From Coprinopsis marcescibilis (Eukaryota; Basidiomycota; Agaricomycetes; Agaricales; Psathyrellaceae), in NCBI GenBank assembly GCA_004369085.1, contig ML210315.1:11173-68116 (forward strand): a DNA stretch of 56,944 nucleotides, read 5' to 3'. Numbering within the stretch: the stretch's first letter is position 1; each line of letters begins with the position of its first letter. The position numbers were made by a program, and so were the translations under genes. Shown here in pieces: positions 1 through 10,347 of this stretch. The notes below the pieces were generated by a model, which worked only from the letters and a program-made list of their open reading frames with translations, did not search any database and was not told the origin of the DNA.

Positions 1-941
1 AATTTGGTTTAGAACACTGGTTTGAGTCTGGAGGGGGGGTCGGGAGGCCTCACCCAGATTAAAATCTAGGATGAGGGTTGGTTTGACAGATGGCTGATGG
101 GGGACTCCGCTGCTGCTGCATATGGATGAAATCAGAGGTGGCATCCCGGCAATCTTGGTTTAGAAAATAATTATGGTTTCTAAATCGATACGGAATGTCA
201 TCCAATTACCAACCCACCAGTAATAGTAATGACCTGTAAGTTCGACTTGAATGTGTCGAAACTGAACAGAGTGCCAGAACATATGTTTGTTTCCAAAGCC
301 TTTGCAATGTGATCGAGACAAATGTCAACACGGACAACGCCAACGCGCCCGTAGCTGAACGCAACTTTGGGCAGATGATCGCCAAGACCAACTTGGTCCT
401 TTGTTTCCCTTTCATTTCGTTTTCTTTCCCTTTGTAACATTCCGTTCGGTCACGGTCCCTTCGTTTAGGGGCAGAGCGACGTGCGATATAGGGCGTACTG
501 CACCGCGTTGGTTGATTTGAGCCCTAATTGTAACGCTTGGTGGGCGACGTGGTGAGTACAAACAAGTCTTTAGTCAATTTTCGGTTTTTGTGTGCTTGGC
601 CTTGTAATCTACCGCTGTGCAGTTTTGGACCTGAAAGATGTTTGTGGGTTAGGGTTAGGTGTCGCTCGAGAGCGGGTTTTTAGCGTTCTCTGGTTTTTCG
701 TGTTCTGGTCCTGGTTGTGATTCCTCATACATGCAACTGACTGTTTTTTTTTTTCTTTTTTTTCTTTCAGAGCGACGCCACGATAACTTTTGCATTCAAA
801 AGCATACCACACCAATTCCAACACACCACGACGCCTACATATACACCTACACGTAGCCCTGGGTCTACGACTACGACCGACATCAACTTGCCGCGTTTCT
901 CCTCCTATCTTTGCGACCACAACCTCTTAAACGCACCCCCG
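1..941. other. 5' flank of the RBR ligase gene, no gene seen
   Basis: No open frame here resembles a protein. The stretch holds a telomere-like 18-mer at 644-661 and a T-rich run followed by an AG at about 745-770, which could be the end of an intron in the 5' UTR of the downstream gene. It is probably promoter and leader sequence. Confidence 0.5.
644..661 (+). promoter_or_regulatory. telobox-like element
   Basis: GTGGGTTAGGGTTAGGTG carries two TTAGGG-type units about 280 bp before the start codon. The identical 18-mer occurs at 16750-16767, about 160 bp upstream of the zinc finger gene. In fungi and plants teloboxes in promoters are known to bind Myb-type telobox factors; that role here is inferred from the sequence and position only. 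Confidence 0.45.
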
Positions 942-3900
942 ATGCCCCCGAAACCACGCGCAAAGAAACGGAGAGTGGAAGTGGATGTAGCGGAGGCAGA
1001 AGTGGAAGTACTGGTTATCGAGTCGTCTCCCGAGCCTGTGCCTGTGCCTGTCCCCGGGGGCGCCATTCGCGTTGCGAGGGCTGCGACTATGGCTCGGAAC
1101 AAGACGACCACCATGACTACTACTACGACGACTGGGCATGCGGGCGGCAAGAAGACTAGGCGGGTTCATCCTGCGCCTGCGAACGCGGCTGCATCGTCGT
1201 CCAGGCTTTCTGCCAATGGTACTGGTGCGAGGGAGGTCATCGAGATCCCAGACAGCTCGTCCGAGGATGAAGCTGGGCAGAACCAACAGCGGGCGAAGCA
1301 GAAGCAGATACAGATACAGATGCAGATGGGCAGGGGCAGGCGGGTGACGCGGTCTGTTAGTCGCGCTGGGAGTGTTGGCGTCGTCGGTGGGGAGGATGGG
1401 CTCCCGTCGAGGGATAGGTCGAAAGGGAAGGGCAAGGCGAGAGAGAAAGGCAAAGCGAAAGCGGTTGGACAGCTGGTGACTATACCGGATGAGGAGCCTG
1501 TTCGTGGGGGCACGAACGGTGTCGATGGAAAGGGGGATGCTAAACGCAAGTTACCGCTGTTCCTTGCTGGCGAGACGGATTCGGGTTCGGATGATTTGAG
1601 GGAGGTGGATAAGCAGTTGTCGGTTGGTGTGTTGAATGGTGCAGATGCGCCTAGAGAGGGAGCGGGAGCTGGGGTTGTGCAACTGCCGGTGGGCGTGGAC
1701 GTGGTTGTCGCCGACGCAAATGCCGACGACCAACGGGAAGAGCAGCAGAGAATGCAGGAGCGCGGAGAGGAGGAAGATTTCGATGCGGATGCCTTCCTGG
1801 GCGACGATTTTTACGCGTCTGATGATGGGTTGGGTGGGCAGCAGCTCGAGCGAAATGCTGGGGCGAGGGTTGGCCACGATGTTGTTCCTCAAGTGGTACA
1901 GGACGCGCAGAGCCAACCACCGGTTCGACCGCACTCCCCGCCTCTGGAACCGGAACGTGATGAAGGGGAACTGCAACGCGAACGTGAAGAAGGACGCGAA
2001 GAAGGACGACGAACGAGCACCGCCGAAATGGTGGAACCTGCACGTAGAGCGTCACCTCCCCTTGACCTGTTCGAGGCTACGCACCTGCAAGTCTTGGAGA
2101 TCATACCGGACGTGTGTCCGGTGCATCTTGGAGCGCTGCTTGCGGAGCAGTTTCCGGAAGTTGTGAGGCGGCAGCTTGGGTTGGGGTTGGGTGGTGGAGG
2201 CGGGGAGGATGGGGTTGGCGAGCTTGGTGGCTTTGGTGTTGGAGGTGAGGGTCGGGATGAGGATGAGGATGAGGTGATGTTTGGAGGAGATGATGTGTTG
2301 TACGGAGGGGATGAGGCGATGTTTGTAGGAGATGAGCGTGTCCATCCCGAGGGGGATTGGCCTGTGGATCGAGAGAAGGAGAGGGAGAGTGTGGTGCGGA
2401 TGGTGGAGGTTATCGTGCAGCACCTTTTTGAAAATCCGGATTATCCGAGGGTTGATCGGAAGGGGAAGAGGAAGGCTGAGGAGGCTGGAGTGGGTGAGGG
2501 CTCGAGTAAGAGGGTGAAGGATGGTGGTGGTGGTGGTGGTTCGTCGACGGGTTCTTCGGGCACTGTCGATGCCAATCCCCTTAATCCTGATCTCACTGCC
2601 AATAACTCCGACGCGAATGGCGATGCGGGGGACCAAGGGAAGCTGTTATATCTCTCCCCCGACCGACCGGCGATAACCCGTACGAGCTACGCGCAGAATG
2701 TGATTCATCAACTTCAGATTGATTTCCCGCGTGTGCCGGTTGGATATTTGAGGGGAGTTGTGGGTGAGAGAGGGGGGTTTTATGCGCCTTGTTGGGTTTG
2801 GTTGGAGGAGAGGGAGAGGGGGTATGGAAGTGTCGGTGGTGATGCGGGTGCCGGTGATGTTGATGGGAATGCGGGTGAGGGTGTTAATGGGAATGGTGGT
2901 GAGGGTGTGGATGGGGATGGAGAGCCGAGGGAGCCTAGGCCGTATGTACCCAAAAAGGATCGGAAGGGGAAGGGGAGGGAGAGGGTACCGAGGAAGGATG
3001 GAGAATTTGAGGCGGAGAAGGCTTGGTTACGCGCCTGGGTTCGTGCGCGTGATGAAGGAGAATTGGTAGGGGATGGTGGTTCCAACCCCGACGCCCTGGA
3101 CCTTGTTGCCTACGATAATACCAACGCCGGGAAATCAGGACAAGACCAGCAAGGGCAGGACGAAGAACCGAAAGACACGGAATGCCAGTGCTGCTTTGAG
3201 ATGTGCGCGTTTGGAGGGATGTGTCAGTGTCCGGAGGGGCATTTGTTTTGCACGGATTGTTTGCGTGCGCATGCGGGTACGCAGTTGGGGAGCTTGAATG
3301 CGAAGATATGTTGTATGAGTCCGGAGGGGTATGGACCTGGAGGTGCGTTTTTTGGTTTGTGGGTTTGGGTTTGGGGTGCTGATTGTTTTTGGTTATCTTT
3401 TCTTTGGCTCTGCGTCTACCTCTACGACTACTACGACTATGTCCACGCCATCACTGTACGCCAACCCCGTTGAAACGACGCGCGACTAGGCTGCGGGCTC
3501 CCCTTCCCCCCTAGCCAGCTGCGCCTGCATTTGCCGGTCAAGCTGTACGCGCTGTATGAGAGGTGCGGGCAGCAGCAGCAGTTGAGGGAGGCGCGCGAGG
3601 CGGGGATTTTGGATGATCTTGAGGAGTGTCCCTTTTGCGATTGGGCGTGTGAGATTCCGAAGGAGAGGGGGTGGGAGGTTGATCGGTTGTTCAGGTGAGT
3701 TTTTTGTTGGCGCGAGGGCGAGAGAGGGGTGGTGTGCTGACTGTTTGTGGTTTTTAGTTGTGGGAATGTGGAGGTTTGTGGGGTTGTGAGTTGTAGAAAG
3801 TGTAAGAGGAAGGAGCATGTGCCGAAGAGCTGTGAAGGTGCGTTTGTCTGGTTTGCTTTGGTTTTTGGTGTTGGTGCTTTTGTGGGCGCTTTTGGTTTTC

Positions 3901-5605
3901 CGATGGATCGAGGGGATGGGATGGGATGAGACTCGTCGTCTTTTGGTGATTTCATTTGGTCTGTTATCTTCAAGTTTGACCGCGAGTCTCTCGTCCTTGC
4001 ATTTACTTTGACTTGTGTTCCTCTCGACATCTCGTCCCTCTATCTCGCCTTTTTCAAAAATTTCTTTCGGCTCGTATTGTTCTGACATGTTGCTCTATCT
4101 GCAGAAATGGACGAGGACAAGCATTTGGACCACCGCAAGTTGATCGAAGAGGCGATGAGTAAGTTTGTTTGGTTGGTTTGGTGCTCGGAAAGGAGGGAGA
4201 ACTGATTGGGCGGGCGATTTTAGCCAAGGCGTTGATGAGGGAGTGTCCAAAGTGCGGGAAAGGTTAGTGTTTTTGTCGGTTTGTTGGGGCTTTGGCGCTT
4301 ATGATCTTTTCTCGCCCTGCTCTCTGCGCCACTCGACTTGACTCGTTCTCTCGCTATGCAACTCGTTCTGCCACAGCGTTCATCAAGGAAAGCGGATGCA
4401 ACAAGATGACGTGCGGACAGTGTCGTACTATGTCCTGCTATGTATGTCGCCAAGTGATCAGCAATGGGTATCAGCATTTCCATAATAACGTGAGTACCGG
4501 TTTGTTCTACTTTGCTGGGAATGGTTAATTGACGGGCTGTGGTTGTCGTTTGTGGAACAGCAACCGGGGATGCCGCTCGCGACTTCGTCCAAGGATGCCA
4601 AGTGTCCGTTGTGGGATTCGGTTGACCATAGACATGATGAAGAGGTGGGTTGTTCGCATCCCGCTCCTACTCCTCTTGGAGACGGAGGGATGAAAATCGA
4701 AAGGGAATGGCGGCGCTGACGTGCTTTCGCTGGTTTTCTAGGTAAACAGGGCATACAAGGAAGCGGTGGAACAGGTAAAGAAGGATAATCCGGAAGTGAA
4801 GATTGGGGAGGACATCAAAGTCGATCTACCAGCTCCGCCGCCTGCTGTACAGCCCAACCAATTGCCAGCTGGCTATCTCGCGCCGGAGATGCTTGTAGGC
4901 GGTCTGGCTGGGAGGTTGGCGCACATTGGAGCTGGAGCTGGTTTTGTCGGTGCGCCGGCGGAAGTTGTACCAGCGAGATTTGAAATTGGAGAGTTGGAGA
5001 GGCGGGTGAGGGCGGATGAGGCGGCTGTTGCGCGGGATGAGAGGAGTGCGGCGGATTTGAGGAGGGTGTTGGGGAATGTGAGGATGGGGGAGCGGGAGGC
5101 GCAGAATCGGTATGCCGAGTTGAAGAGGCTGAAGAGCCAGTTGAAGGCGGACGGTGGTGGTGGGGGGCGTACGGCGGAGAGTGGGGAGTTGAAGAGGGGA
5201 GTTCAGAAGGGGATGGATGCTGCGCAGGTCGATGCGAGGCGGTATGCGATTGAGAGGGTTGGGCTTGAAGATCGGGTTGAGGGGTTTGAGAGGAGTGTGG
5301 GAGTTTTGGGGGTGAGGATTCGGGAGGCGAGGGAGATGATTGCGGAGAGGAGGGCTGGGTTGGAGAGGTGGAGGCGTGAGCGGGTGTTGGAGAGGGCGGA
5401 GGCGGAGTTGGAGTTGGAGAGGGTTGAGCATGATCGGAGGGCTGCGATTGATAGGGAGAGGATGATGTTGATGCGTGCGCTTGAGAATGAGGAGGATATA
5501 TGGGAGCGTCGTCGGGTGGATAGGGAGGCTGCTGTTGCTGCGAGGGAGAGACTGCAGAGGGCGAGGAGGAATGCGGGGGCGGTTAATAAGAGAAAGAAGA
5601 GGTAG
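942..5605 (+). CDS. RBR-type E3 ubiquitin ligase (RNF216/TRIAD3-like)
   Basis: Likely a RING-between-RING ligase that moves ubiquitin from an E2 to substrate through a cysteine thioester on RING2. Eight exons: 942-3342, 3490-3694, 3758-3837, 4105-4158, 4224-4262, 4377-4489, 4561-4644, 4742-5605; all junctions are GT-AG and give about 1,279 aa. The first ~745 residues are low-complexity, alternately acidic and basic. RING1 starts near residue 747 (ECQCCFEM, then CPEGHLFCTDC). LPFPPSQLRL and the IBR (CPFCDWAC, CGNVEVCG) follow. RING2 contains CPKCGKAFIKESGCNKMTC; the Cys of GCNKM (about residue 934) matches the catalytic position of RBR ligases. The YQHFHNN just after RING2 resembles the YDHF of RNF216. 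The last ~250 residues are a charged coiled coil. The ATG at 942 is the first in an open frame that extends slightly upstream without another ATG. It converges with the next gene, 311 bp away. Confidence 0.88.
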
Positions 5606-5916
5606 GATGTTGTCGGTTTGCGCTTATAGTTTATGGGTTGTGGTTAATGAGTTTGAACTAGTTTATATGTGCATATTGTTTCGAAAATGGAGTATATTCT
5701 GTGTATATTTGTAGATTAGAGATGACATGGTAATTTAGTGAGCATTTCTTGTGATTTCAAGTTCTTGGTGGCGTCGTTAAATGATGCGGGATGTTGGTAG
5801 GTAGGACGGTAAGTACGTGGTTCGGTTGGGTGGTTACCATTGGAGGGGCTTGTGTGTCTCTGCTCGCGTTGAGGATATCGGTTTGTGAGGATCACTACGG
5901 GGTCTGACGACGCGAT

Positions 5917-6822
5917 CTATAAATGTATAAGCGAAGCTGTTTGAATGTGCGTGGGTTTATATGATGACGCTGGGGACTTGCCTCTCGCTTCTTCTTCGTC
6001 GAACTTTCGTTTGGAGCCTTGCGGAGCTGGGAATGCGGGAGGCCTGTGTTTCTGATTACGAGGTGCAGAAGGGATGTAACTGGATCCTTGACTATTGGAT
6101 TGTGTATTGCGACTGTGATTGGAACTGGAGTTGGATCGATGCGAGGTGCTGTGATAAGTTGGGCGACGAGACTGGACGCGAACGAACATTATGAAATGAG
6201 ATAACAATTGTATGTTGTGGAGATAATACTGACCTGGTGGTGCGAATGGTATGAAGAGTCTCTGTCGGTGTCGCGGGGTCTGTTGTGGGTGGGCCTGTCG
6301 GCGTTGGAGTATGGTACGGATTGTGAGCGATGGTAGGGTCCTGGGCGATTCTAATATCAAAGTGCAGTGATTTTAGTATGATGAACGGGCTGGTACAATG
6401 GGGCAAGATACACTTACTTTACTCTCCTCAGGTCCAACTTTATCACTAGCCTTCTTCGTCGCTTCCAGCTCCCTCTTCAGATCACCAACCGTATTCTCGA
6501 GACGCTCCTTCCCGCCCCTCAGCTGCGCGTTATCGTTCTGGAGCCCTTGTATCGTATTCTTCAGCTGAACCTTATCGTTCTGGAGCCCTTGTATCGTCTC
6601 CTTCAGGGCACCTTTCTCCGCAGTGGATGCTTCTGCTTCCTGGCGCAGCCTTTTGAGTTGTTTTTGTGTTGTGGAGACTTCGCGTCGGAGGTGTGTGCAG
6701 TCTCGGGTCAGTGTCTCGTTCTCCTGGCGCAGCAGCTTTTTGTCGGTTTGGAGTTCTTTGGCTTCAGATTTGAGGTGGCGGACTTCGGACTCGAGGTGGT
6801 CGACTAGGTCACTGAGTCGCAT
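5917..6822 (-). CDS. coiled-coil protein, unknown function
   Basis: Three exons on the minus strand (6822-6418, 6350-6234, 6171-5917), introns of 67 and 62 nt, both phase 0, about 258 aa. Residues 1-135 form an almost continuous heptad coiled coil (LVDHLESEVRHLKSEAKELQ and onward) with a repeated GLQND unit. The remainder is Ser/Asn/Pro-rich and disordered, with a basic GSKRKFDEEE patch that could act as a nuclear signal. I do not recognise the family. It resembles many basidiomycete coiled-coil proteins of unknown role, perhaps structural or transcription-associated. The gene is convergent with the RBR ligase gene. Confidence 0.65.
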
Positions 6823-7373
6823 CTTGGGCGTGTGTATGTCGCGGTGTAAGGACTATGAGTTGGATTGGTGGGATTGGGTTTGTGGATGTGTGGGAATGGA
6901 TAGAGTGGGTGGGTAGGAGATGAGAGAGCGGGGGTGCAGGAAAGATTGGAGGTGATGGCGAAGATTAGGATATTTTATGTCATGTCATGTCAGATACTTG
7001 ACTAGTTTATGCGCTAAAATTAGAGTCACGGAATGCAGTATGTCGCGTCTATTGAGCTCTCGGTTGCGATAGGTATCTTTGAAGCGGATCTGGACATCCA
7101 AAATGCTTTAGGATCAAATAAGAAGAAGATTGACATTCACGGAGAAACAGAGTGATAGGCATCAATTCGTTTATCATCGCTCCAGGAAAATCTCATGGTC
7201 AACGAGTTCGAGAATACATCTGGGCTGTAAACTATCTTGTATTCAAAAATGAACCGGTTAAGCACGGATTGTAGTATTTACATACAGCTGTCATACTGGT
7301 AATACTTTGCTAGATACAATGTAAATACTATTTGGCCACATCGCATCGCCCATCGGCTGTCTCAGGTTAACCG
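6823..7373. other. intergenic, no gene seen
   Basis: AT-rich sequence between two minus-strand genes. It should hold the promoter of the coiled-coil gene and the 3' end of the 7.4-kb orphan gene. A short direct repeat (ATGTCATGTCATGTCA, about 6977-6993) is the only structure noticed. Confidence 0.5.
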
Positions 7374-7994
7374 TTATATGTTCGGCCAATCATACTCCCT
7401 ATCGCGCAATGATACCATTAGTCCATTCAAAACTTCATCAAAGATTGCCCTTTCCTCCAAATCAAAGAAGTCAACGGATATTATAACCTTTGAAATCACC
7501 GCGTCCTTATCCGTTCCGACATGAAAAATCTCCCATGTGACACCATATTCCTCGTTGGTTTTCTTGAACTCCTCCAGCTCCATCTCCACTTCTTCGTTGC
7601 CGCAAATTGTGTGCGTGTATCCCGTAGTCCTGTCGAATCTGCGCACTACGCATGTACGGTCCTGACTAGTACCCGCGCCGGAGTGGCTGAACACTAGCCT
7701 CGTGCCACACCGAGTCCACAACGCCTCATCCAGCGCGTCGTTCAGACAATAGAATGGGGTTGTGTCGAGATCAATCTTGAAGTTCTTCAGGCCAATGCGG
7801 AAGTTGCGTAAAGTGTCCCAGGCATCCATTTTGGTCTTAGTCATGGGTATATCCTCTGCTTCGCCTGATTCTTGGCCTGAGGCGGGTGTTTTGGGTACTG
7901 TGACTGCAGAAAGGCTTCCTTGAAGCACGTCTGATGTGATGTCACTGGAGAGTGGGTGTCGCTTCTTGACCTTGACTTTGGGGGGATTGGCCAT
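7374..7994 (-). CDS. orphan protein, 206 aa, single exon
   Basis: An uninterrupted frame from ATG 7994 to stop 7374. The N-terminal 50 residues are Lys/Ser/Thr-rich and disordered (PPKVKVKKRHPLSS). From about residue 56 it reads as a compact alpha/beta domain: a helix (WDTLRNFRIGLKNFKIDL), alternating strands (TCVVRRFDRTTGYTHTI) and a closing helix (FDEVLNGLMVSLRDREYDW). No family was recognised. A TATAAAAGG box lies 112 bp upstream, supporting an independent short transcript. The next gene upstream, of nearly equal length, has the same layout, so the two may be distant tandem relatives. No signal peptide or TM segment is visible. Confidence 0.6.
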   Translation of the reverse strand: MANPPKVKVKKRHPLSSDITSDVLQGSLSAVTVPKTPASGQESGEAEDIPMTKTKMDAWDTLRNFRIGLKNFKIDLDTTPFYCLNDALDEALWTRCGTRLVFSHSGAGTSQDRTCVVRRFDRTTGYTHTICGNEEVEMELEEFKKTNEEYGVTWEIFHVGTDKDAVISKVIISVDFFDLEERAIFDEVLNGLMVSLRDREYDWPNI

Positions 7995-8105
7995 GTTTCA
8001 GAGAATATGAATGAAGACTGATTGAAGACTTGCTTCGAGGACAATGTGGCTTCAAATGGAGATCAGGGTGAGTTTAAGTGACAAGAACGGTGCTGGTGGC
8101 TATCA

Positions 8106-8114
8106 CCTTTTATA
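8106..8114 (-). promoter_or_regulatory. TATA box of the 206-aa orphan gene
   Basis: TATAAAAGG on the minus strand, 112 bp before the ATG at 7994. Position and match to the consensus fit a core promoter. Confidence 0.55.
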
Positions 8115-8327
8115 CTAGTGAGAGGCGTTGCTTTTACTGGGGAGCACAATGCGCTTAGTGGAAACAGCTTGGCGCGGCGCCTTGTCAATGACATCAATGC
8201 GGTGCAGTGGCACCCAATTTCAATTTTCTCCCAGAGCCTTGTAACAATTGATTAGGTCTTCGTGGGTCGGATGAGTCGAGCACGAATGTATATATATTTA
8301 TGAAACAATATGTACTCTACCTACAAG

Positions 8328-8960
8328 CTACAGCGCACTAACACAACTTGCTTTGCTCCATACGGAGCAGATGAGAGCCTGTAAAATGCCGTCTTGAATA
8401 TCACTCTCAGTGCGCTTGCCAGTGGACCACGCCTCATTATGACAAGAGGCCCGTGCAATGACGATGTACTCTCGGTTGTGCCGGTATTCGTCACAACTTG
8501 TGACCGGTTTTATTTCACTGTCCCGCAGCGAACGACACATGTAACTTCTTGACCTGTGTACTACTAAAGAAACCACCCGAGCAGGTCCTTGTGGATCTTG
8601 TGCACCAAGCGTTATATCGAACGTATCGTAGGCGCCGAAGCCAATGGTGTCTCTACAGAAGGGAAAACTTGAATCGCCAGGGTCCCGAGTAACTCTTAGA
8701 CTGATATCGTAGTGACCAAGGGTTGCTTTTACGTCTGTGTCTGTCGCGGGAATTTTGACAAAGGGGGCTACTTGACGGATGTACTGGAGAGCCTCTACAA
8801 CGGATCTTTCAGTTGGCACGAACACGTCTGAAGATGGCCACAGGGCTATTGAATCGCAAGGTGGACTACAGGCTCGGATATGCTGCGCTTGGGCCGTAGG
8901 TAAGGCGGTGGTAGTCTCTGTATACGCATAGTGAGGATTCGCATGCGTAACTTTGGCCAT
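8328..8960 (-). CDS. orphan protein, 210 aa, single exon
   Basis: An uninterrupted frame from ATG 8960 to stop 8328. The first ~50 residues are Thr/Ala/Pro-rich with a CSPPC motif. The body has strand-like segments (ARVVSLVVHRSRSYMC, EYIVIARASC) and ends with a helix (ESDIQDGILQALICSVWS). No family was recognised. It resembles its downstream neighbour in size, single-exon structure, strand and a final amphipathic helix preceded by a hydrophobic strand, but I see no clear residue identity. It contains several Cys (CSPPC, FCRD, MCRS, SCDE), without a zinc-finger spacing. It is probably expressed from the TATA box 57 bp upstream. Confidence 0.55.
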   Translation of the reverse strand: MAKVTHANPHYAYTETTTALPTAQAQHIRACSPPCDSIALWPSSDVFVPTERSVVEALQYIRQVAPFVKIPATDTDVKATLGHYDISLRVTRDPGDSSFPFCRDTIGFGAYDTFDITLGAQDPQGPARVVSLVVHRSRSYMCRSLRDSEIKPVTSCDEYRHNREYIVIARASCHNEAWSTGKRTESDIQDGILQALICSVWSKASCVSAL

Positions 8961-9016
8961 AGCCGTATCGCCTGTGTATGATGCAGAGGGAGGAGATGGG
9001 GAGTTTTAGCATCATT

Positions 9017-9024
9017 CTTTTATA
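9017..9024 (-). promoter_or_regulatory. TATA box of the 210-aa orphan gene
   Basis: TATAAAAG on the minus strand (plus strand CTTTTATA), 57 bp before the ATG at 8960. Confidence 0.55.
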
Positions 9025-9380
9025 GCTGAAACACGACATTGTATTCGTACTATGGGTGGTGTGCTTTGTAAGTGTATGCGCTCGTTGTATTAATATCTTG
9101 AGTGGCTGCGGGGAAGTGCATGTGACTTTGTTCCTCCCTTTGGGTAAAAACACGCGAAAGTCCAACAAGTTGTTTCAACGCCGTAGGTTCCACGGTATGT
9201 GTGATTATACCCATGACATGAAACGAACTTTGATTGTGCCCAGCCTACTCTTAATACTGGGTTCTGCGCCATTCAAGTGAGCCACGCACTTCGATGAACC
9301 CATCCACAGGCGCCAAGGGTAACAACTTACAAGAAACGTTCTTGAATAAATGCGGCGTTTACCAAAACCTTGCCTTTTTA

Positions 9381-9558
9381 CAGTCAACACCGCGGTAACC
9401 CATACCCCCCGGTGGACGCCAAAATGTATGGGCTACTGCGGGTTATGGGTTATGACGGGTCAATTTTGCGGGGATTTTACAGTTCGGTGGATGCCCAGAG
9501 GTATGGGTTATGGGGGGGTATGGGTTAGCACGGGTATGGGTTACCGCGGTGTTGACTG
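9381..9558. mobile_element. MITE with Tc1/mariner-type ends
   Basis: A 178-bp element with near-perfect terminal inverted repeats of about 27 bp. The left end begins CAGTCAACACCGCGG at 9381; the right end is its reverse complement ending at 9558. It is flanked on both sides by TA (9379-9380 and 9559-9560). A CAGT start and TA duplication are typical of Tc1/mariner elements. There is no coding capacity. The interior is rich in GGGTTATGGG/CCCATACCC motifs, including imperfect inner inverted copies. Confidence 0.75.
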
Positions 9559-10347
9559 TACCACTCTCCTTACTTCGCACATTCCAGTCAATATGTGCCT
9601 GAATTATCATCGCACTCATCCGGCTCATCCCCTCTTCCTCGTGACTTATGATGTACCCCTCACCGATCCCCGTACTCAGAGACAAACCTTAAGGGTGGAA
9701 ACAAGTGGAAATACTGCGCCCGCGGTATTTTCGGAGGGTACAACAACGGGAACTAAGTGTACGTTACCTACTGTGTCGAAACACCCACGACTGTCAAACA
9801 TTGCTTATATGGAGTGGAGCAGCAAGATGCAATCAATACAGCCTTGTTGGTAAGGTACTGAGGTTTCGCCTTACTTTTAGCCACAGCTGTGAACTGGGCG
9901 TCACTTCTCTCATCATCAATGTTATTTATCCCATGGCCGCAACGCAATAGCAAAGTCTATCTCCCAAGGAACGGTATGATTATCCTTCCGTATATGCACG
10001 TATTTAATATGGTACCAAGTTCAACATGATCATTTCTCGCACCCAGCTTAATGGCAGCACCGACAGGGCGACAGTACCCCAATTGCGCCAATCCGTAACC
10101 GCCTGTGGGCATCAGAGGTTCTCTTACTCATATCAGTTATGGAATGGGATAATCTGTGCAATGAATCCCCGTTTTTGGCTTTGACCGCGAGACAGATGTC
10201 ATCAGTTATGATGAAGGGCGTCGTTACGGAAATGGGCCTGCCAAAAGATACTTATAGTGCCGTCCATCTTCGAATTCCCTGCTTTTAATTTCCCAGGCAA
10301 AGAGTTTGAAGCCGATAGGCCATCATTTTTGACGTCCGGAGAGTACC

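Larger units (their letters stand above)
8961..10347. other. intergenic, contains a MITE
   Basis: No convincing gene. Apart from the TATA box at its left edge and the inverted-repeat element at 9381-9558, only short overlapping frames without domain character are present. The longest plus-strand frame (9350-9853) runs straight through the MITE and is a by-product of it. Confidence 0.5.
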
